Assembly (NCBI GenBank): GCA_025846845.1
Contig: JAOYTL010000008.1
Coordinates: 186,001 to 250,000 of the forward strand
From: Alloboseaceae bacterium BT-24-1
GTDB lineage: Bacteria; Pseudomonadota; Alphaproteobacteria; Rhizobiales; Beijerinckiaceae
Direction of reading: 5' to 3'
Length of the DNA stretch: 64,000 bases
The notes below the pieces were generated by a model, which saw only the letters and a program-made list of their open reading frames with translations, ran no database searches and was not told where the DNA came from. This document shows, piece by piece, positions 8,395 through 17,021 of the stretch. Numbering within the stretch: the stretch's first letter is position 1; the number at the start of each line of letters is the position of its first letter. The translations under genes were made by a program, and so were the position numbers.

Positions 8395-9894
8395 TCAGAT
8401 CGTCTGATTGTAGGCGCCGACCTCGGGATTCTCGCGCAGCACGCCGTCGATCGCCTTGAACATCTCGCGCATGCGCGCTTCCGAGACCGGGCTCTCGCAG
8501 ACCACGACCAGCTCGGGCTTGTTTGATGAGGCGCGGATCAGGCCCCAGGTGCCGTCTTCGTTGACGACGCGCACACCGTTGACGGTGATGACGTCGACGA
8601 TGTTCTGCCCGGCGATCTTGTCGCCCGCGGCCTGCATCGCCTGGATCCGCTTGGTGATCTTGTCGCTGACGCCGTATTTGATCTCGTCGGCGCATTTGGC
8701 CGCCATGGTCGGCGTGCCCCAGGTCTTGGGCACGGCGGCGTAGAGCTCGGCCATCGACTTGTCCGGGTTGCGGTCGAGCATGTCGATCACCGCAATCGCG
8801 GTGACGACGCCGTCGTCATAGCCGCGGCCGACGGGCGCATTGAAGAAGAAGTGGCCCGACTTCTCGAAGCCGGCGAGCGCGTTCAGGTCGCGGACGCGGC
8901 GCTTGATGTAGGAGTGGCCGGTTTTCCAGTAGTCGGTCTTGACGCCGAGCCGCTGCAATTCCGGATCGGTCGAGAACAGGCCGGTCGACTTGACGTCGAC
9001 GACGAACTGCGCGCCCGGGTTGAGCCTGCCGAGATCGCGCGCCAGCATCACGCCGATCTTGTCGGCGAAGATCTCCTCGCCATGGTTGTCCACCACGCCG
9101 CAACGATCACCGTCGCCGTCGAAGCCCAGCGCGACGTCGGCGCCGTGCTGCTTCACGGCATCGGCCATGGCGTGCAGCATCTTCATGTCTTCGGGGTTCG
9201 GGTTGTAGCGCGGGAAGGTGTGGTCGAGCTCGGCATCCATCGGGATGACCTCGCAGCCCAGCGCTTCCAGGATCTGCGGCGCGAAGGCGCCGGCCGTGCC
9301 GTTGCCGCAGGCGGCGATGACCTTGAGCTTGCGCTTGATCTTCGGACGGTTCGTCAGATCGGCGATGTAGCGCGCCGGGAAGTCGGGCACGAATTGATAG
9401 GAGCCGCCGCCCGGCAGGTCGAAATCGCCGGCGAGCACGATGTCCCGCAGCTGCCCCATCTCGTCGGGACCGAAGGTGACCGGGCGCTGGGCGCCCATCT
9501 TGATGCCGGTCCAGCCATTGTCGTTGTGCGAGGCGGTGACCATGGCGACGCAGGGCACGTCGAGCTCGAACTGGGCGAAATAGGCCATGGGCGACATGGC
9601 GAGGCCGATATCGTGGACCTTGCAGCCGGCCGCCATCAGGCCGGTGACCAGCGCCATCTTGATCGAGGACGAATAGCTGCGGAAATCATGGGCAGTGACG
9701 ATCTCGGGCTTGACGCCCATGCGCTTGATCAGCGTGCCCAGCCCCATGCCGACGGCCTGCACGCCCATCAGATTGAGCTCTTTCCCGAAGAACCAGCGCG
9801 CATCGTATTCGCGGAAGCCGGTCGGCTTCACCATCGGCAGCGATTCGTAGTCGAAGGTGTTCGGGAAGAGCTCGGGCAGGGGCTTCGGAAACAT
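8395..9894 (-). CDS. Phosphomannomutase/phosphoglucomutase
   Basis: The protein is 499 aa from ATG 9894; in-frame ATGs at 9906 and 9978 are alternatives, but the family begins with the PNTFDYESLPMVKPTGFREYDAR region. It interconverts hexose 1- and 6-phosphates. It shows the phosphoserine loop as VTASHNDNGWTG (about 145-156 from this start), the metal loop GFDGDGDRCGVV, and GHFFFN in the sugar-binding domain. The product feeds nucleotide-sugar synthesis for envelope polysaccharide. Convergent with the pilus-domain gene, with a 19-bp gap. Confidence 0.93.
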   Translation of the reverse strand: MFPKPLPELFPNTFDYESLPMVKPTGFREYDARWFFGKELNLMGVQAVGMGLGTLIKRMGVKPEIVTAHDFRSYSSSIKMALVTGLMAAGCKVHDIGLAMSPMAYFAQFELDVPCVAMVTASHNDNGWTGIKMGAQRPVTFGPDEMGQLRDIVLAGDFDLPGGGSYQFVPDFPARYIADLTNRPKIKRKLKVIAACGNGTAGAFAPQILEALGCEVIPMDAELDHTFPRYNPNPEDMKMLHAMADAVKQHGADVALGFDGDGDRCGVVDNHGEEIFADKIGVMLARDLGRLNPGAQFVVDVKSTGLFSTDPELQRLGVKTDYWKTGHSYIKRRVRDLNALAGFEKSGHFFFNAPVGRGYDDGVVTAIAVIDMLDRNPDKSMAELYAAVPKTWGTPTMAAKCADEIKYGVSDKITKRIQAMQAAGDKIAGQNIVDVITVNGVRVVNEDGTWGLIRASSNKPELVVVCESPVSEARMREMFKAIDGVLRENPEVGAYNQTI

Positions 9895-10070
9895 CGGGCC
9901 ATCCATTTTCGAGGAGCGCCGGCCGTGAAGCCTGCGCGGAAACCATGCAGCAAGACGCGTGCGGAACGGACAGGCCACAGGCTACATGAATGCAGCCTGA
10001 GCATGACAGGGCGGGGACGCAAGGCCGGCATAGCCGATCAGCATAAGGTTGGAAACCGACGGCCGGCTGC

Positions 10071-10589
10071 TCAGCCGCGCAGGACCATGCGGCCGCCCTG
10101 GACTTCATAGCCACGCAGCCGGCGCAGGAAGGACGTGCCGAGCAGGCTGATCGACAGGGCGCCGGCGGGCAGCACGACGGCCTCGACATCGCGCACCGAG
10201 ATGTCGCCGAGCCGCACCTCGCGCAACATCGTCCTGGCACCCCGCACCACGCCGTTGGCGGTGCCAAGCCCGACCGAGTAGGCGGCGCGGTCCGGTCTGA
10301 TCCCGAGCGCCCGGGCATCGGCATCGGTCAGAGCGACCAAGCTTGCGCCGGTATCGACCATCATCTTCACCCGGTAGTTGTCGATCGACGGGTGGACGAG
10401 ATAGTGGCCGCGATAATCGGCATGCACGGTCAAAACACGGTCGGCATTGGCGGGCGCCCGCTCGCTCGTGCCAGCATTGGCGAGCGCCGGCGCCCTGTTC
10501 GTCATCCGATCAAGCGTGCCGGCAGAGCCGAGCGCGAGCAGTGCCGCAAGTCCACCAAAGCCCAAGAATAAGACCGCTGGCCGTGCCAT
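10071..10589 (-). CDS. Retropepsin-like clan AA aspartic protease, membrane anchored
   Basis: The 172-aa protein has an N-terminal signal anchor (AVLFLGFGGLAALLALGSAG) and a single-lobe aspartic protease domain with the active-site motif MMVDTGASLVALT (about residue 91) and a second hydrophobic motif ISLLGTSFLRRLRGYEV near the C-terminus. This is the TIGR02281-type family, common in alphaproteobacteria. Only one catalytic Asp is present, so it should work as a dimer, exposed to the periplasm. The natural substrate is not known. Confidence 0.85.
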   Translation of the reverse strand: MARPAVLFLGFGGLAALLALGSAGTLDRMTNRAPALANAGTSERAPANADRVLTVHADYRGHYLVHPSIDNYRVKMMVDTGASLVALTDADARALGIRPDRAAYSVGLGTANGVVRGARTMLREVRLGDISVRDVEAVVLPAGALSISLLGTSFLRRLRGYEVQGGRMVLRG

Positions 10590-10741
10590 GATCGGCTTCC
10601 CTTTCGCGCGCTGCCGGCAACGCTGCGTGCGAAGATGCTGACCAAGCGTAAATCCGTGAGCAGAAACCGCCGCCGCAAGCGAGAATTCGCGTTGCGGAAC
10701 GCGGCCAGCCTTAACCGCCGGTCAATGAAGCAGCCGGTGTT

Positions 10742-11650
10742 CTACAGGACACTTTTGCCCGCCAGCGCCTCGATCGCCTCTCGGCGCGGCACGCTCGGTT
10801 GGGCGCCCGCGACCGTGCAGGCGAGCGAGCCGGCGGCGAGCCCGCGCTGGAGCGCGCCTGAGAAGCCGAAGCCGGCCTGCAGCGCGGCGGCGAAGGCGCC
10901 GACGAAGCTGTCGCCGGCCGCCACCGTATCTATCGCCTCGACGACCGGCGCCTCGAGCTTACGCCGGACGCCGCCATGCCAGCCGACCGCGCCGGCCGCG
11001 CCGAGGGTGACGATGCAGGCGATGCCGCGCTCGCCATCGACGCGCTGCGCGATCGCATCGGGCTCGGTCTCGGCCCATCCGAGCGAACGGGCCAGGATCA
11101 GCGCCTCATGCTCGTTGACGATCAGGATGTCCGTCAGCGCCAGCAGCTCCGGCGCCGGAGCCCCGGCGGGTGCGAGGTTGAGGATCACCCGCCCGCCACC
11201 GGCCCGCATCGCCCGCGCGGCGCGTAAGCACTCACTCTCCGGAACCTCGCGCTGGAGAAGCAGGAGATCGCCCTCGCCCGGCTTCAACTCCTCGACCACA
11301 TCGGCCTTCGCCAGCGCATTGGCGCCGGCCGCTACCACGATCTGATTGGCGCCATCGGCATCGACGGCAATGAAGGCCGCGCCGGTCGGTGCCTCGATCC
11401 GTGCGACATGGGACAGATCCACACCATCCTCGCCCAGGAGCCCGAGCGCGATCTCGGCGAAACCATCGCGGCCGACCGCGCCGACCAATGCGACCTCGGC
11501 ACCGGCCCGGCGCGCCGCCAGCGCCTGATTGGCGCCCTTGCCCCCGGGATGCAGCACATAGCCCGGCCCCATGACGGTTTCGCCCGCACCCGGCAAGCGC
11601 TCGACCGGCGTCACCAGATCGACATTGAGCGAGCCGAAGACGATGATCAT
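10742..11650 (-). CDS. rbsK: Ribokinase (PfkB family)
   Basis: The protein is 302 aa from ATG 11650; open reading continues upstream, but the PfkB fold begins at MIIVFGSLNVDLV. Motifs are the N-terminal HPGGKGANQALAARRAG and the C-terminal anion hole and catalytic base in DTVAAGDSFVGAF. The GGKGAN signature favours ribokinase over 2-keto-3-deoxygluconate kinase, although the exact sugar cannot be fixed from sequence. Its ATG overlaps the stop of the KDGal kinase gene (ATGA, 11647-11650), so the two are translated together. Confidence 0.88.
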   Translation of the reverse strand: MIIVFGSLNVDLVTPVERLPGAGETVMGPGYVLHPGGKGANQALAARRAGAEVALVGAVGRDGFAEIALGLLGEDGVDLSHVARIEAPTGAAFIAVDADGANQIVVAAGANALAKADVVEELKPGEGDLLLLQREVPESECLRAARAMRAGGGRVILNLAPAGAPAPELLALTDILIVNEHEALILARSLGWAETEPDAIAQRVDGERGIACIVTLGAAGAVGWHGGVRRKLEAPVVEAIDTVAAGDSFVGAFAAALQAGFGFSGALQRGLAAGSLACTVAGAQPSVPRREAIEALAGKSVL

Positions 11651-12543
11651 GCCTGCAGCCCGGCGGCGAGCCGGCTCACGCCGGCGACGAAGGCGTCCTC
11701 GGGCGTGGTCAGCGTATGGTCGAGGCCAGCAGCCGCGAGCGCCCGGCCATAGCTTTGCGCCAGCACCCCATCGGCAACGAGATGGAGATTGGTAAGGCCG
11801 CCAAACAGCGCGTCTGCGCCTTCGATCTCCTGCGCCACCAGCAAAGCGGAGAGATAGGGCCCGACCGCGCCGCCTTGCATCCGCCCACCCAGAACGTCGC
11901 TGCGGGCATGGAAGGCGGCGTTGAGCAGGCCACCCGGCCACTTGGCGGCGGCAAGCCCGCGCCGCGCGCCCTCGGCTGCATCATCGCCCACGGGCTCGCT
12001 TGCCAGGCGCGACAGGATCGAGTGCTCGCGCAGCAGGCCATAAACCTCGCCGGTCATGAAGCTGGCGAAGCGGGTGATGCGGCCGCCCTTGATCTCAGCC
12101 CATTTCGAATGGGTGCCAGGCAGGCAAGCGACGCCGTCGCTCAGCCCGAGGCCGACGATCAGCGTCTCCTCGCCGCGCATCACGTCGAAGGCGCCCTCGT
12201 CGCAGGACAGGCCCGGCAGGATCGTCGCTTGCGTGCCGTCGTCGAGCGTGACGACCAAGCCGGCGGCGGCGATCTCCTCCGGCGCCGCCGGGCAGGCGAC
12301 ATAGGGCGCTTCGACCCAGCCATTGCGGCTGCCGACCATGCCGGCGAGCAGCACCGCCGCATCAGGCCGCGCTTGGCGGAACTCTCCGGCGATCTCGGCG
12401 AAGGCTGCCGCGAAGCCGCCTGATGACACCGACTGGATGCCACGATCGGCGCTGCGCTTCGCCAATACCGTGCCATCCTCGCCGATGAGGAAGGCGCGGG
12501 CACGCGTCGTGCCCCAGTCGAGCGCGATCAGGGGGTTGGACAT
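11647..12543 (-). CDS. dgoK: 2-dehydro-3-deoxygalactonokinase (DgoK)
   Basis: The 298-aa sugar kinase begins with LIALDWGTTRARAFL, the phosphate-1 motif of the DgoK family. It also contains GMVGSRNGWVEAPYV and CLPGTHSKWAEIKGGRI. The predicted reaction is ATP-dependent phosphorylation of 2-dehydro-3-deoxy-D-galactonate in the De Ley-Doudoroff galactose pathway. The partner aldolase (DgoA) normally adjacent is not in the window; ribokinase is in its place. The aldose epimerase gene lies divergently 251 bp away. Confidence 0.92.
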   Translation of the reverse strand: MSNPLIALDWGTTRARAFLIGEDGTVLAKRSADRGIQSVSSGGFAAAFAEIAGEFRQARPDAAVLLAGMVGSRNGWVEAPYVACPAAPEEIAAAGLVVTLDDGTQATILPGLSCDEGAFDVMRGEETLIVGLGLSDGVACLPGTHSKWAEIKGGRITRFASFMTGEVYGLLREHSILSRLASEPVGDDAAEGARRGLAAAKWPGGLLNAAFHARSDVLGGRMQGGAVGPYLSALLVAQEIEGADALFGGLTNLHLVADGVLAQSYGRALAAAGLDHTLTTPEDAFVAGVSRLAAGLQA

Positions 12544-12794
12544 GGCAGGCTCCGGCGAGATGCGTGCCTCATCCGATATCCCGGTCGAGGCGAAGCGAAA
12601 GGGCGGGGAATCTCTCCGGCCAGCAAGGTCCGGTCAAGCCCAGCGGCGGCTGATCCGCCCCCTGGGCGAATCCAGCCCTTGACGACATCGTCGGCGAGCG
12701 CAATCGAGGCGACAATGAATGAGTTCGGCCTTCCTGCGCAGATATGGCGCTTGCGGCTGCCGCGACGCCCCTGATCGCCTTAAAGGACCCCGCA

Positions 12795-13679
12795 ATGCTG
12801 CTTCTCTCGGCGGGCCGCTACTGCGCCCGCATCGCGCCGGAAGCCGGCGGCATGATCGCCGCGCTCGACTGGCAGGGACCGGACGGCAAGGCGCATCCGC
12901 TGCTGCATGCGCCGGTCGGGCTCGCGCCACAGACGGAAACGCCCAACAAGTTCGGCGCCTGGGCGATGCTGCCCTTCGCCAACCGCGCCTTCGACAGCCT
13001 GGTCGATGACGGCCATACCCGGTTCACCGTGCCCGCCAACAACCCTGCCGGCACGATCCACGGCTTCGGCTGGCAGTCGGCCTGGCAGGTCGAGCAGCGG
13101 GACGCCGGCCATACCGTCCTGACGCACCGCCGCAATGCCGGCCCTGATCCCTATCGCTACCTGGCGAGACAGGAGATCCGGCTCGACGAGAGCGGCATGA
13201 CCATCACCCTGTCGCTGACCAACGAAGCCGATCGGGCCCTGCCCTTCGGCATGGGCCTGCACCCCTGGTTTTCCTGCGCCGCCGACACACGTCTTGGTAT
13301 GACCGCGACCGGCGCGCTGATCTTCGGCGACCTGTTCCGCGCCACCGGCACGCAAGCCTTCGCCGATGGCGGCCCCTATGCCGGCAATCCGGTCTTCGCC
13401 ACCGGCGCCGAGAGCGCCTGGAGCTTTCTCGGCTGGGACGGAAGGGCTCGGATCGAGACGCCCTCGACCGGGCTCGCCATCACGATCACGGCGAGCGAGA
13501 GCCTGCGCTGCCCGGTGGTCTGGGCGCCTGCCGGCGCCGATTTCCTCTGCGTCGAGCCGCAGAGCCACGCCTCCGGCGCGCCGAGCGAACGAATCGTGCG
13601 CGAAGTCTCGCCACTCGCCCGACTTCAGCCGGGCGAAACACTCAAAGGCTGGGTGCGGATCGCGGCGGACGCGATCTAG
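12795..13679 (+). CDS. Aldose 1-epimerase family protein
   Basis: The protein is 294 aa from ATG 12795, chosen because AAAGGA sits 7 nt upstream; an in-frame ATG at 12744 lacks a ribosome-binding site. The galactose-mutarotase fold is supported by FANRAFDS, NNPAGTIHGFGWQS, FGMGLHPWF and the C-terminal FLCVEPQSHASGA. It probably interconverts anomers of galactose or another aldose and so belongs with the divergent DgoK/RbsK pair. The stop overlaps that of the convergent L,D-transpeptidase gene by 4 bp. Confidence 0.88.
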   Translation: MLLLSAGRYCARIAPEAGGMIAALDWQGPDGKAHPLLHAPVGLAPQTETPNKFGAWAMLPFANRAFDSLVDDGHTRFTVPANNPAGTIHGFGWQSAWQVEQRDAGHTVLTHRRNAGPDPYRYLARQEIRLDESGMTITLSLTNEADRALPFGMGLHPWFSCAADTRLGMTATGALIFGDLFRATGTQAFADGGPYAGNPVFATGAESAWSFLGWDGRARIETPSTGLAITITASESLRCPVVWAPAGADFLCVEPQSHASGAPSERIVREVSPLARLQPGETLKGWVRIAADAI

Positions 13680-14311
13680 CGCCAGCCTGGCCCCACCGGC
13701 TGGAAGCCGATCGCGCCAGCGGGTATGGCCGGCCTGAGCAGCATCTGCTCGCGTGCCTCGCCCCAGGCCGGACCCTGGCGCTGCTGCTTGGCCGTGAGCA
13801 CGGCCTTCTGCGTCTTGATCTTGGCCTTGGCGATCTTGTGCTTGGAGCCGGAAGATGCCTTGGCGAAGCGCGAGAGATTGTCCGGCGCAGCGCCGTTCAG
13901 CGCGATGCGGGTGCTGCCGGCGCCGTGCTTCTTGACCAGCGCGAAGAGCTTGGCGGCGTTGGCGGGATGCAGGCGGATGCAGCCATGCGAGGCCGGGCGG
14001 CCGAGCGCGCCGACGGCAGTGGTGCCGTGGATGGCATAGCCGCCGCGGAAGAACACCGAATGGGGCATCGCGCCACCATATTTGCGCGAATACCAGCTGC
14101 GCTCGAGCCGCGTCGGCCGATAGACGCCGTTGGGCGAGCGGAAGCCCTTGCGGCCGGACGAGATCGCCCAATTGTAGACCTCGCCATCACTGGTGGCGAC
14201 GCTCATGCGCTGGGCGACGATGTCGACGCGGACATCGAGCTTGGCCTGCGCCGACGCGAGGCCGGCGAATGACGCGCATAGAAAGGCCAGAATGCCGAGA
14301 AGGCGAGACAT
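13676..14311 (-). CDS. L,D-transpeptidase (YkuD/ErfK family)
   Basis: The protein is 211 aa from ATG 14311, which has AGGAG 8 nt upstream and gives a clean signal peptide (SRLLGILAFLCASFAGLASAQA). A longer frame opens upstream but without signal features. The YkuD catalytic motif appears as HGTTAVGALGRPASHGCIRL with the nucleophile Cys and catalytic His. It acts on peptidoglycan stem peptides in the periplasm, forming 3-3 cross-links or anchoring proteins. The C-terminal 70 residues are Lys/Ala-rich. Confidence 0.93.
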   Translation of the reverse strand: MSRLLGILAFLCASFAGLASAQAKLDVRVDIVAQRMSVATSDGEVYNWAISSGRKGFRSPNGVYRPTRLERSWYSRKYGGAMPHSVFFRGGYAIHGTTAVGALGRPASHGCIRLHPANAAKLFALVKKHGAGSTRIALNGAAPDNLSRFAKASSGSKHKIAKAKIKTQKAVLTAKQQRQGPAWGEAREQMLLRPAIPAGAIGFQPVGPGWR

Positions 14312-14492
14312 GACGCTGCTCCTGAACGACGCAACCTGAAGAATCGGCTCTTTGGTTGCTGCCGCAGGGACGCATGCGCTCTGCGAGGGCAGCTCCGGCC
14401 TTGCCGTAAAGGAATCCCGAGGGTCCGGCGCTTGTAAAGCGCAATCCGCTAAAATGGTTTCCAATCGCGCTGGGTCAGGCGTCGCTCGGTGG

Positions 14493-16052
14493 CTAGTCGA
14501 AGAACACGATCCAGGCGAGCAGGGCCGCGATCAGCCAGAGCGCCCAATTGCCCCAGCGATTGCGCGCGGCTTCCGCCCGGCCGATCGCTTGCACGCTCGT
14601 TTCGTCCAGAGAGAAACCGTGACGCGAGGAATCCTCGAGCTGGCCGAGGACGCGCTCGGCCCGGCCGACCGTCTCCGGCAGGTTGGCGAGGCTGGCGGCG
14701 AGGGTGCGCACGCTGCGGCCGGCATCCTCGAGCTTGCCGATGGGTCCCAGATTGCGCGTCAGCCAGTCGCGCACCACCGGCTCGGCCGTGGTCCACATGT
14801 CGAGATGCGGATCGAGCGTGCGGGCGACGCCCTCGACGACCACCATGGTCTTCTGCAGCATGACGAGTTCGGTGCGCGTCGCCATGTCGAACAGGCCGGT
14901 GATCTCGAACAGGAGCGTCAGCACCTTCGCCATCGAGATCTCGTCGGCGCGCTTGTCATGGATCGGCTCGCCCACGGCACGGATCGCCTGGGCGAAATCG
15001 TCGACCGAATGATGGGCCGGGACATAGCCGGCCTCGAAATGCACCTCGGCGACGCGCCGATAGTCGCGGGTGATGAAGCCGAACAGGATCTCGGCGAGGA
15101 AGCGCCGCTCCTTGTGGCCGAGCCGGCCCATGATGCCGCCATCGACCGCAACCAGCCGGCCTTGCGCATCGACGAACAGGTTTCCGGGATGCATGTCGGC
15201 GTGAAAGAAGCCGTCGCGAATGGCGTGCTTCAGGAAGGACTGGATGACGTTGCGGCCGAGCGCCGCTAGGTCGTGGCCAGCCGCGCGCAATGCCTCGACA
15301 TCGGAGAGGCGGATGCCGTCAATCCATTCGTCGACCAGCATCTCGCGTGCGGTCAGCTGCCAGTCCGGCGCCGGGACGCGGAAATCGGCATCCTCCTTGG
15401 TGTTCTCGGTGAATTCCGAGAGCGCCGCCGCCTCCAGCCGCAGGTCCATCTCCATGGTGACGGAGCGCGCCAGTGTCTCGACGATGGCGACGAAGCGCAG
15501 GCGCCGCGCCTCGGGCGAACGGCTTTCGGCAAGCTGGGCGCCGAAGCGCATGGAGGCGAGGTCGCGGTGGAAGCGGTCGCGGATCCCGGGCCGGAGGATC
15601 TTGACCGCGACCTCGGAGCCATCCTTGAGGCGCGCGCGGTGAACCTGCGCGATCGAAGCGGCCGCGACCGGCTCGCTGAAGTCGACGAAGATCGCCTCGA
15701 CCGGCTTGCCATGGGCCGTCTCGATCGCGGCGCGCGCCTGCGCCATCGGGAAGGGCGCCATCCGGTCCTGCAAGGCAGACAGGTCCTCGGCGATCTTCAT
15801 GCCGACGACGTCGGGCCGGGTCGCCAGGAACTGGCCGAATTTGACATAGGACGGGCCGAGCCGCGTCAACGCCGCGGCAAGACGCGTCGCGGAGGAGCCG
15901 GCGCCGCGGCGCTCGATCAGCCGGCCGAGCGCGATCAGCGCCCGCGCCGCCGGCGGCAGCACGGAGGGGTCGACCAAAGCGAGCGCGCCTTCGCGCGCCA
16001 GCACGAAGCCGACCCGCGCCGAGCGGGCGAGATGGGCGAGGGCGGAGATCAT
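14493..16052 (-). CDS. ubiB: UbiB, ubiquinone biosynthesis atypical kinase
   Basis: The 519-aa protein belongs to the ABC1/ADCK/UbiB family. Motifs are KFGQFLATRPDVVG (KxGQ), the Ala-rich loop VAAASIAQVHRARLKDG, AVKILRPGI, LVDEWIDGIRLSD, the HADMHPGNLFVD catalytic loop and AVDGGIMGRL, where DGG replaces the usual DFG. The C-terminal residues form a membrane helix (NWALWLIAALLAWIVFF). It is needed for coenzyme Q synthesis, probably through lipid extraction or ATPase activity. It lies upstream of nothing on its strand but follows ubiE across a palindromic repeat. Confidence 0.96.
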   Translation of the reverse strand: MISALAHLARSARVGFVLAREGALALVDPSVLPPAARALIALGRLIERRGAGSSATRLAAALTRLGPSYVKFGQFLATRPDVVGMKIAEDLSALQDRMAPFPMAQARAAIETAHGKPVEAIFVDFSEPVAAASIAQVHRARLKDGSEVAVKILRPGIRDRFHRDLASMRFGAQLAESRSPEARRLRFVAIVETLARSVTMEMDLRLEAAALSEFTENTKEDADFRVPAPDWQLTAREMLVDEWIDGIRLSDVEALRAAGHDLAALGRNVIQSFLKHAIRDGFFHADMHPGNLFVDAQGRLVAVDGGIMGRLGHKERRFLAEILFGFITRDYRRVAEVHFEAGYVPAHHSVDDFAQAIRAVGEPIHDKRADEISMAKVLTLLFEITGLFDMATRTELVMLQKTMVVVEGVARTLDPHLDMWTTAEPVVRDWLTRNLGPIGKLEDAGRSVRTLAASLANLPETVGRAERVLGQLEDSSRHGFSLDETSVQAIGRAEAARNRWGNWALWLIAALLAWIVFFD

Positions 16053-16070
16053 GCGTGGGCGACCTCAGCC

Positions 16071-16151
16071 GTCATGGTCGGGCTTGACCCGGCCATCTCA
16101 TGCCGAAAGGGGCTTCCTTCGAGAGATGCTCGGGTCAAGCCCGAGCATGAC
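16071..16151. repeat. Palindromic intergenic repeat between ubiE and ubiB
   Basis: Two 21-bp arms (16071-16091 and 16131-16151) are inverted copies matching at 20 of 21 positions, around the core GGGCTTGACCCG / CGGGTCAAGCCC. The type resembles the GTCATGGCCGGGCTTGACCC-like palindromes scattered in Rhizobiales genomes. In the ubiE-ubiB transcript it would form a strong hairpin between the two genes. Confidence 0.75.
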
Positions 16152-16164
16152 GAGGCAAGACCCC

Positions 16165-16926
16165 TCACAGCTTCCAGCCGGAATGCAGCGCCACCACTCC
16201 ACCGGTCATCGGCGTGAAACTCGCGCGGCGGAAGCCCGCCTCCGCGATCATGTTGGCGAAAATTTGCGGACGCGGAAACTTGCGGATCGACTCGACGAGA
16301 TACTGATAAGGCTCGGCCTCGCCCGTCACCATCCTGCCCATCGGCGGGATGACGTTGAAGGAATAGGCTTCGTAGACCTTGTCGAGCAGCGGCACGTCGA
16401 CATGGGAGAATTCGAGGCAGAGGAAGCGGCCGCCGCGCTTCAGCACACGGTGGGCCTCGGCCAGCGCCTTCTCGATGCGCGGCACGTTCCTGATGCCGAA
16501 GGCGATCGTATAGGCGTCGAAGCTGTTGTCAGGCAGCGCCAGCTCCTCGGCATTGCCCTGGATGAAGCGGATACGCTCGTCGTCAGGAAAGCGCTTCTGC
16601 GCCCGCTCGCGCCCCACGGCCAGCATCTCGGCGTTGATGTCGAGCACGGTGACCTCAGTCTGGGGCCCGCCCTCCTCCAGCACCTTGAAGGCGACGTCAC
16701 CCGTGCCGCCGGCAACGTCGAGATGGTGGAAGGGCCGGTCGCGCGGCGGCTTCAGCGCGGTGAGCAGCGCCTCCTTCCAGGCGCGGTGCAGGCCAGCCGA
16801 CATCAGGTCGTTCATCAGGTCATAGCGGCCGGCGACCTTGTGGAAGACGTCGTCGACCTTGGCCTGCTTCTCGCCGAGCGGCACGCTCTCGAAGCCGAAA
16901 TGGGTGGTGTCGGAGGCTGCTGTCAC
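16165..16926 (-). CDS. ubiE: UbiE, demethylmenaquinone/2-methoxy-6-polyprenyl-benzoquinol methyltransferase
   Basis: The protein is 253 aa from a GTG start at 16926. An ATG at 17004 is in frame but lies only 17 bp from the divergent mutM start and adds a non-homologous tail. Motifs are VDDVFHKVAGRYDLMNDLMS, the SAM-binding LDVAGGTGDVAFKV, ALPDNSFDAYTIAFGIRNV and FNVIPPMGRMV. It performs the C-methylation step of ubiquinone synthesis in the cytoplasm. The neighbour ubiB serves the same pathway. Confidence 0.95.
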   Translation of the reverse strand: MTAASDTTHFGFESVPLGEKQAKVDDVFHKVAGRYDLMNDLMSAGLHRAWKEALLTALKPPRDRPFHHLDVAGGTGDVAFKVLEEGGPQTEVTVLDINAEMLAVGRERAQKRFPDDERIRFIQGNAEELALPDNSFDAYTIAFGIRNVPRIEKALAEAHRVLKRGGRFLCLEFSHVDVPLLDKVYEAYSFNVIPPMGRMVTGEAEPYQYLVESIRKFPRPQIFANMIAEAGFRRASFTPMTGGVVALHSGWKL

Positions 16927-17021
16927 GGTTGGGCCGCTCTTGTGTTCGGGTGAGGCGATGAATAGCGAAAGGCTGGGCCGTTGTCGCGGGCCCTCTCGAC
17001 GCATGCTGAAGAGCCGATGCC

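Noticed and set aside
11651..11941. N-terminal extension of ribokinase to 11941
   Set aside because: The PfkB fold begins at MIIVFGSLN at 11650 and the extension overlaps dgoK in full.
12780..14171. 463-aa open frame on the minus strand over the aldose epimerase
   Set aside because: The epimerase gene on the plus strand has clear family motifs and a ribosome-binding site; the frame is its shadow.
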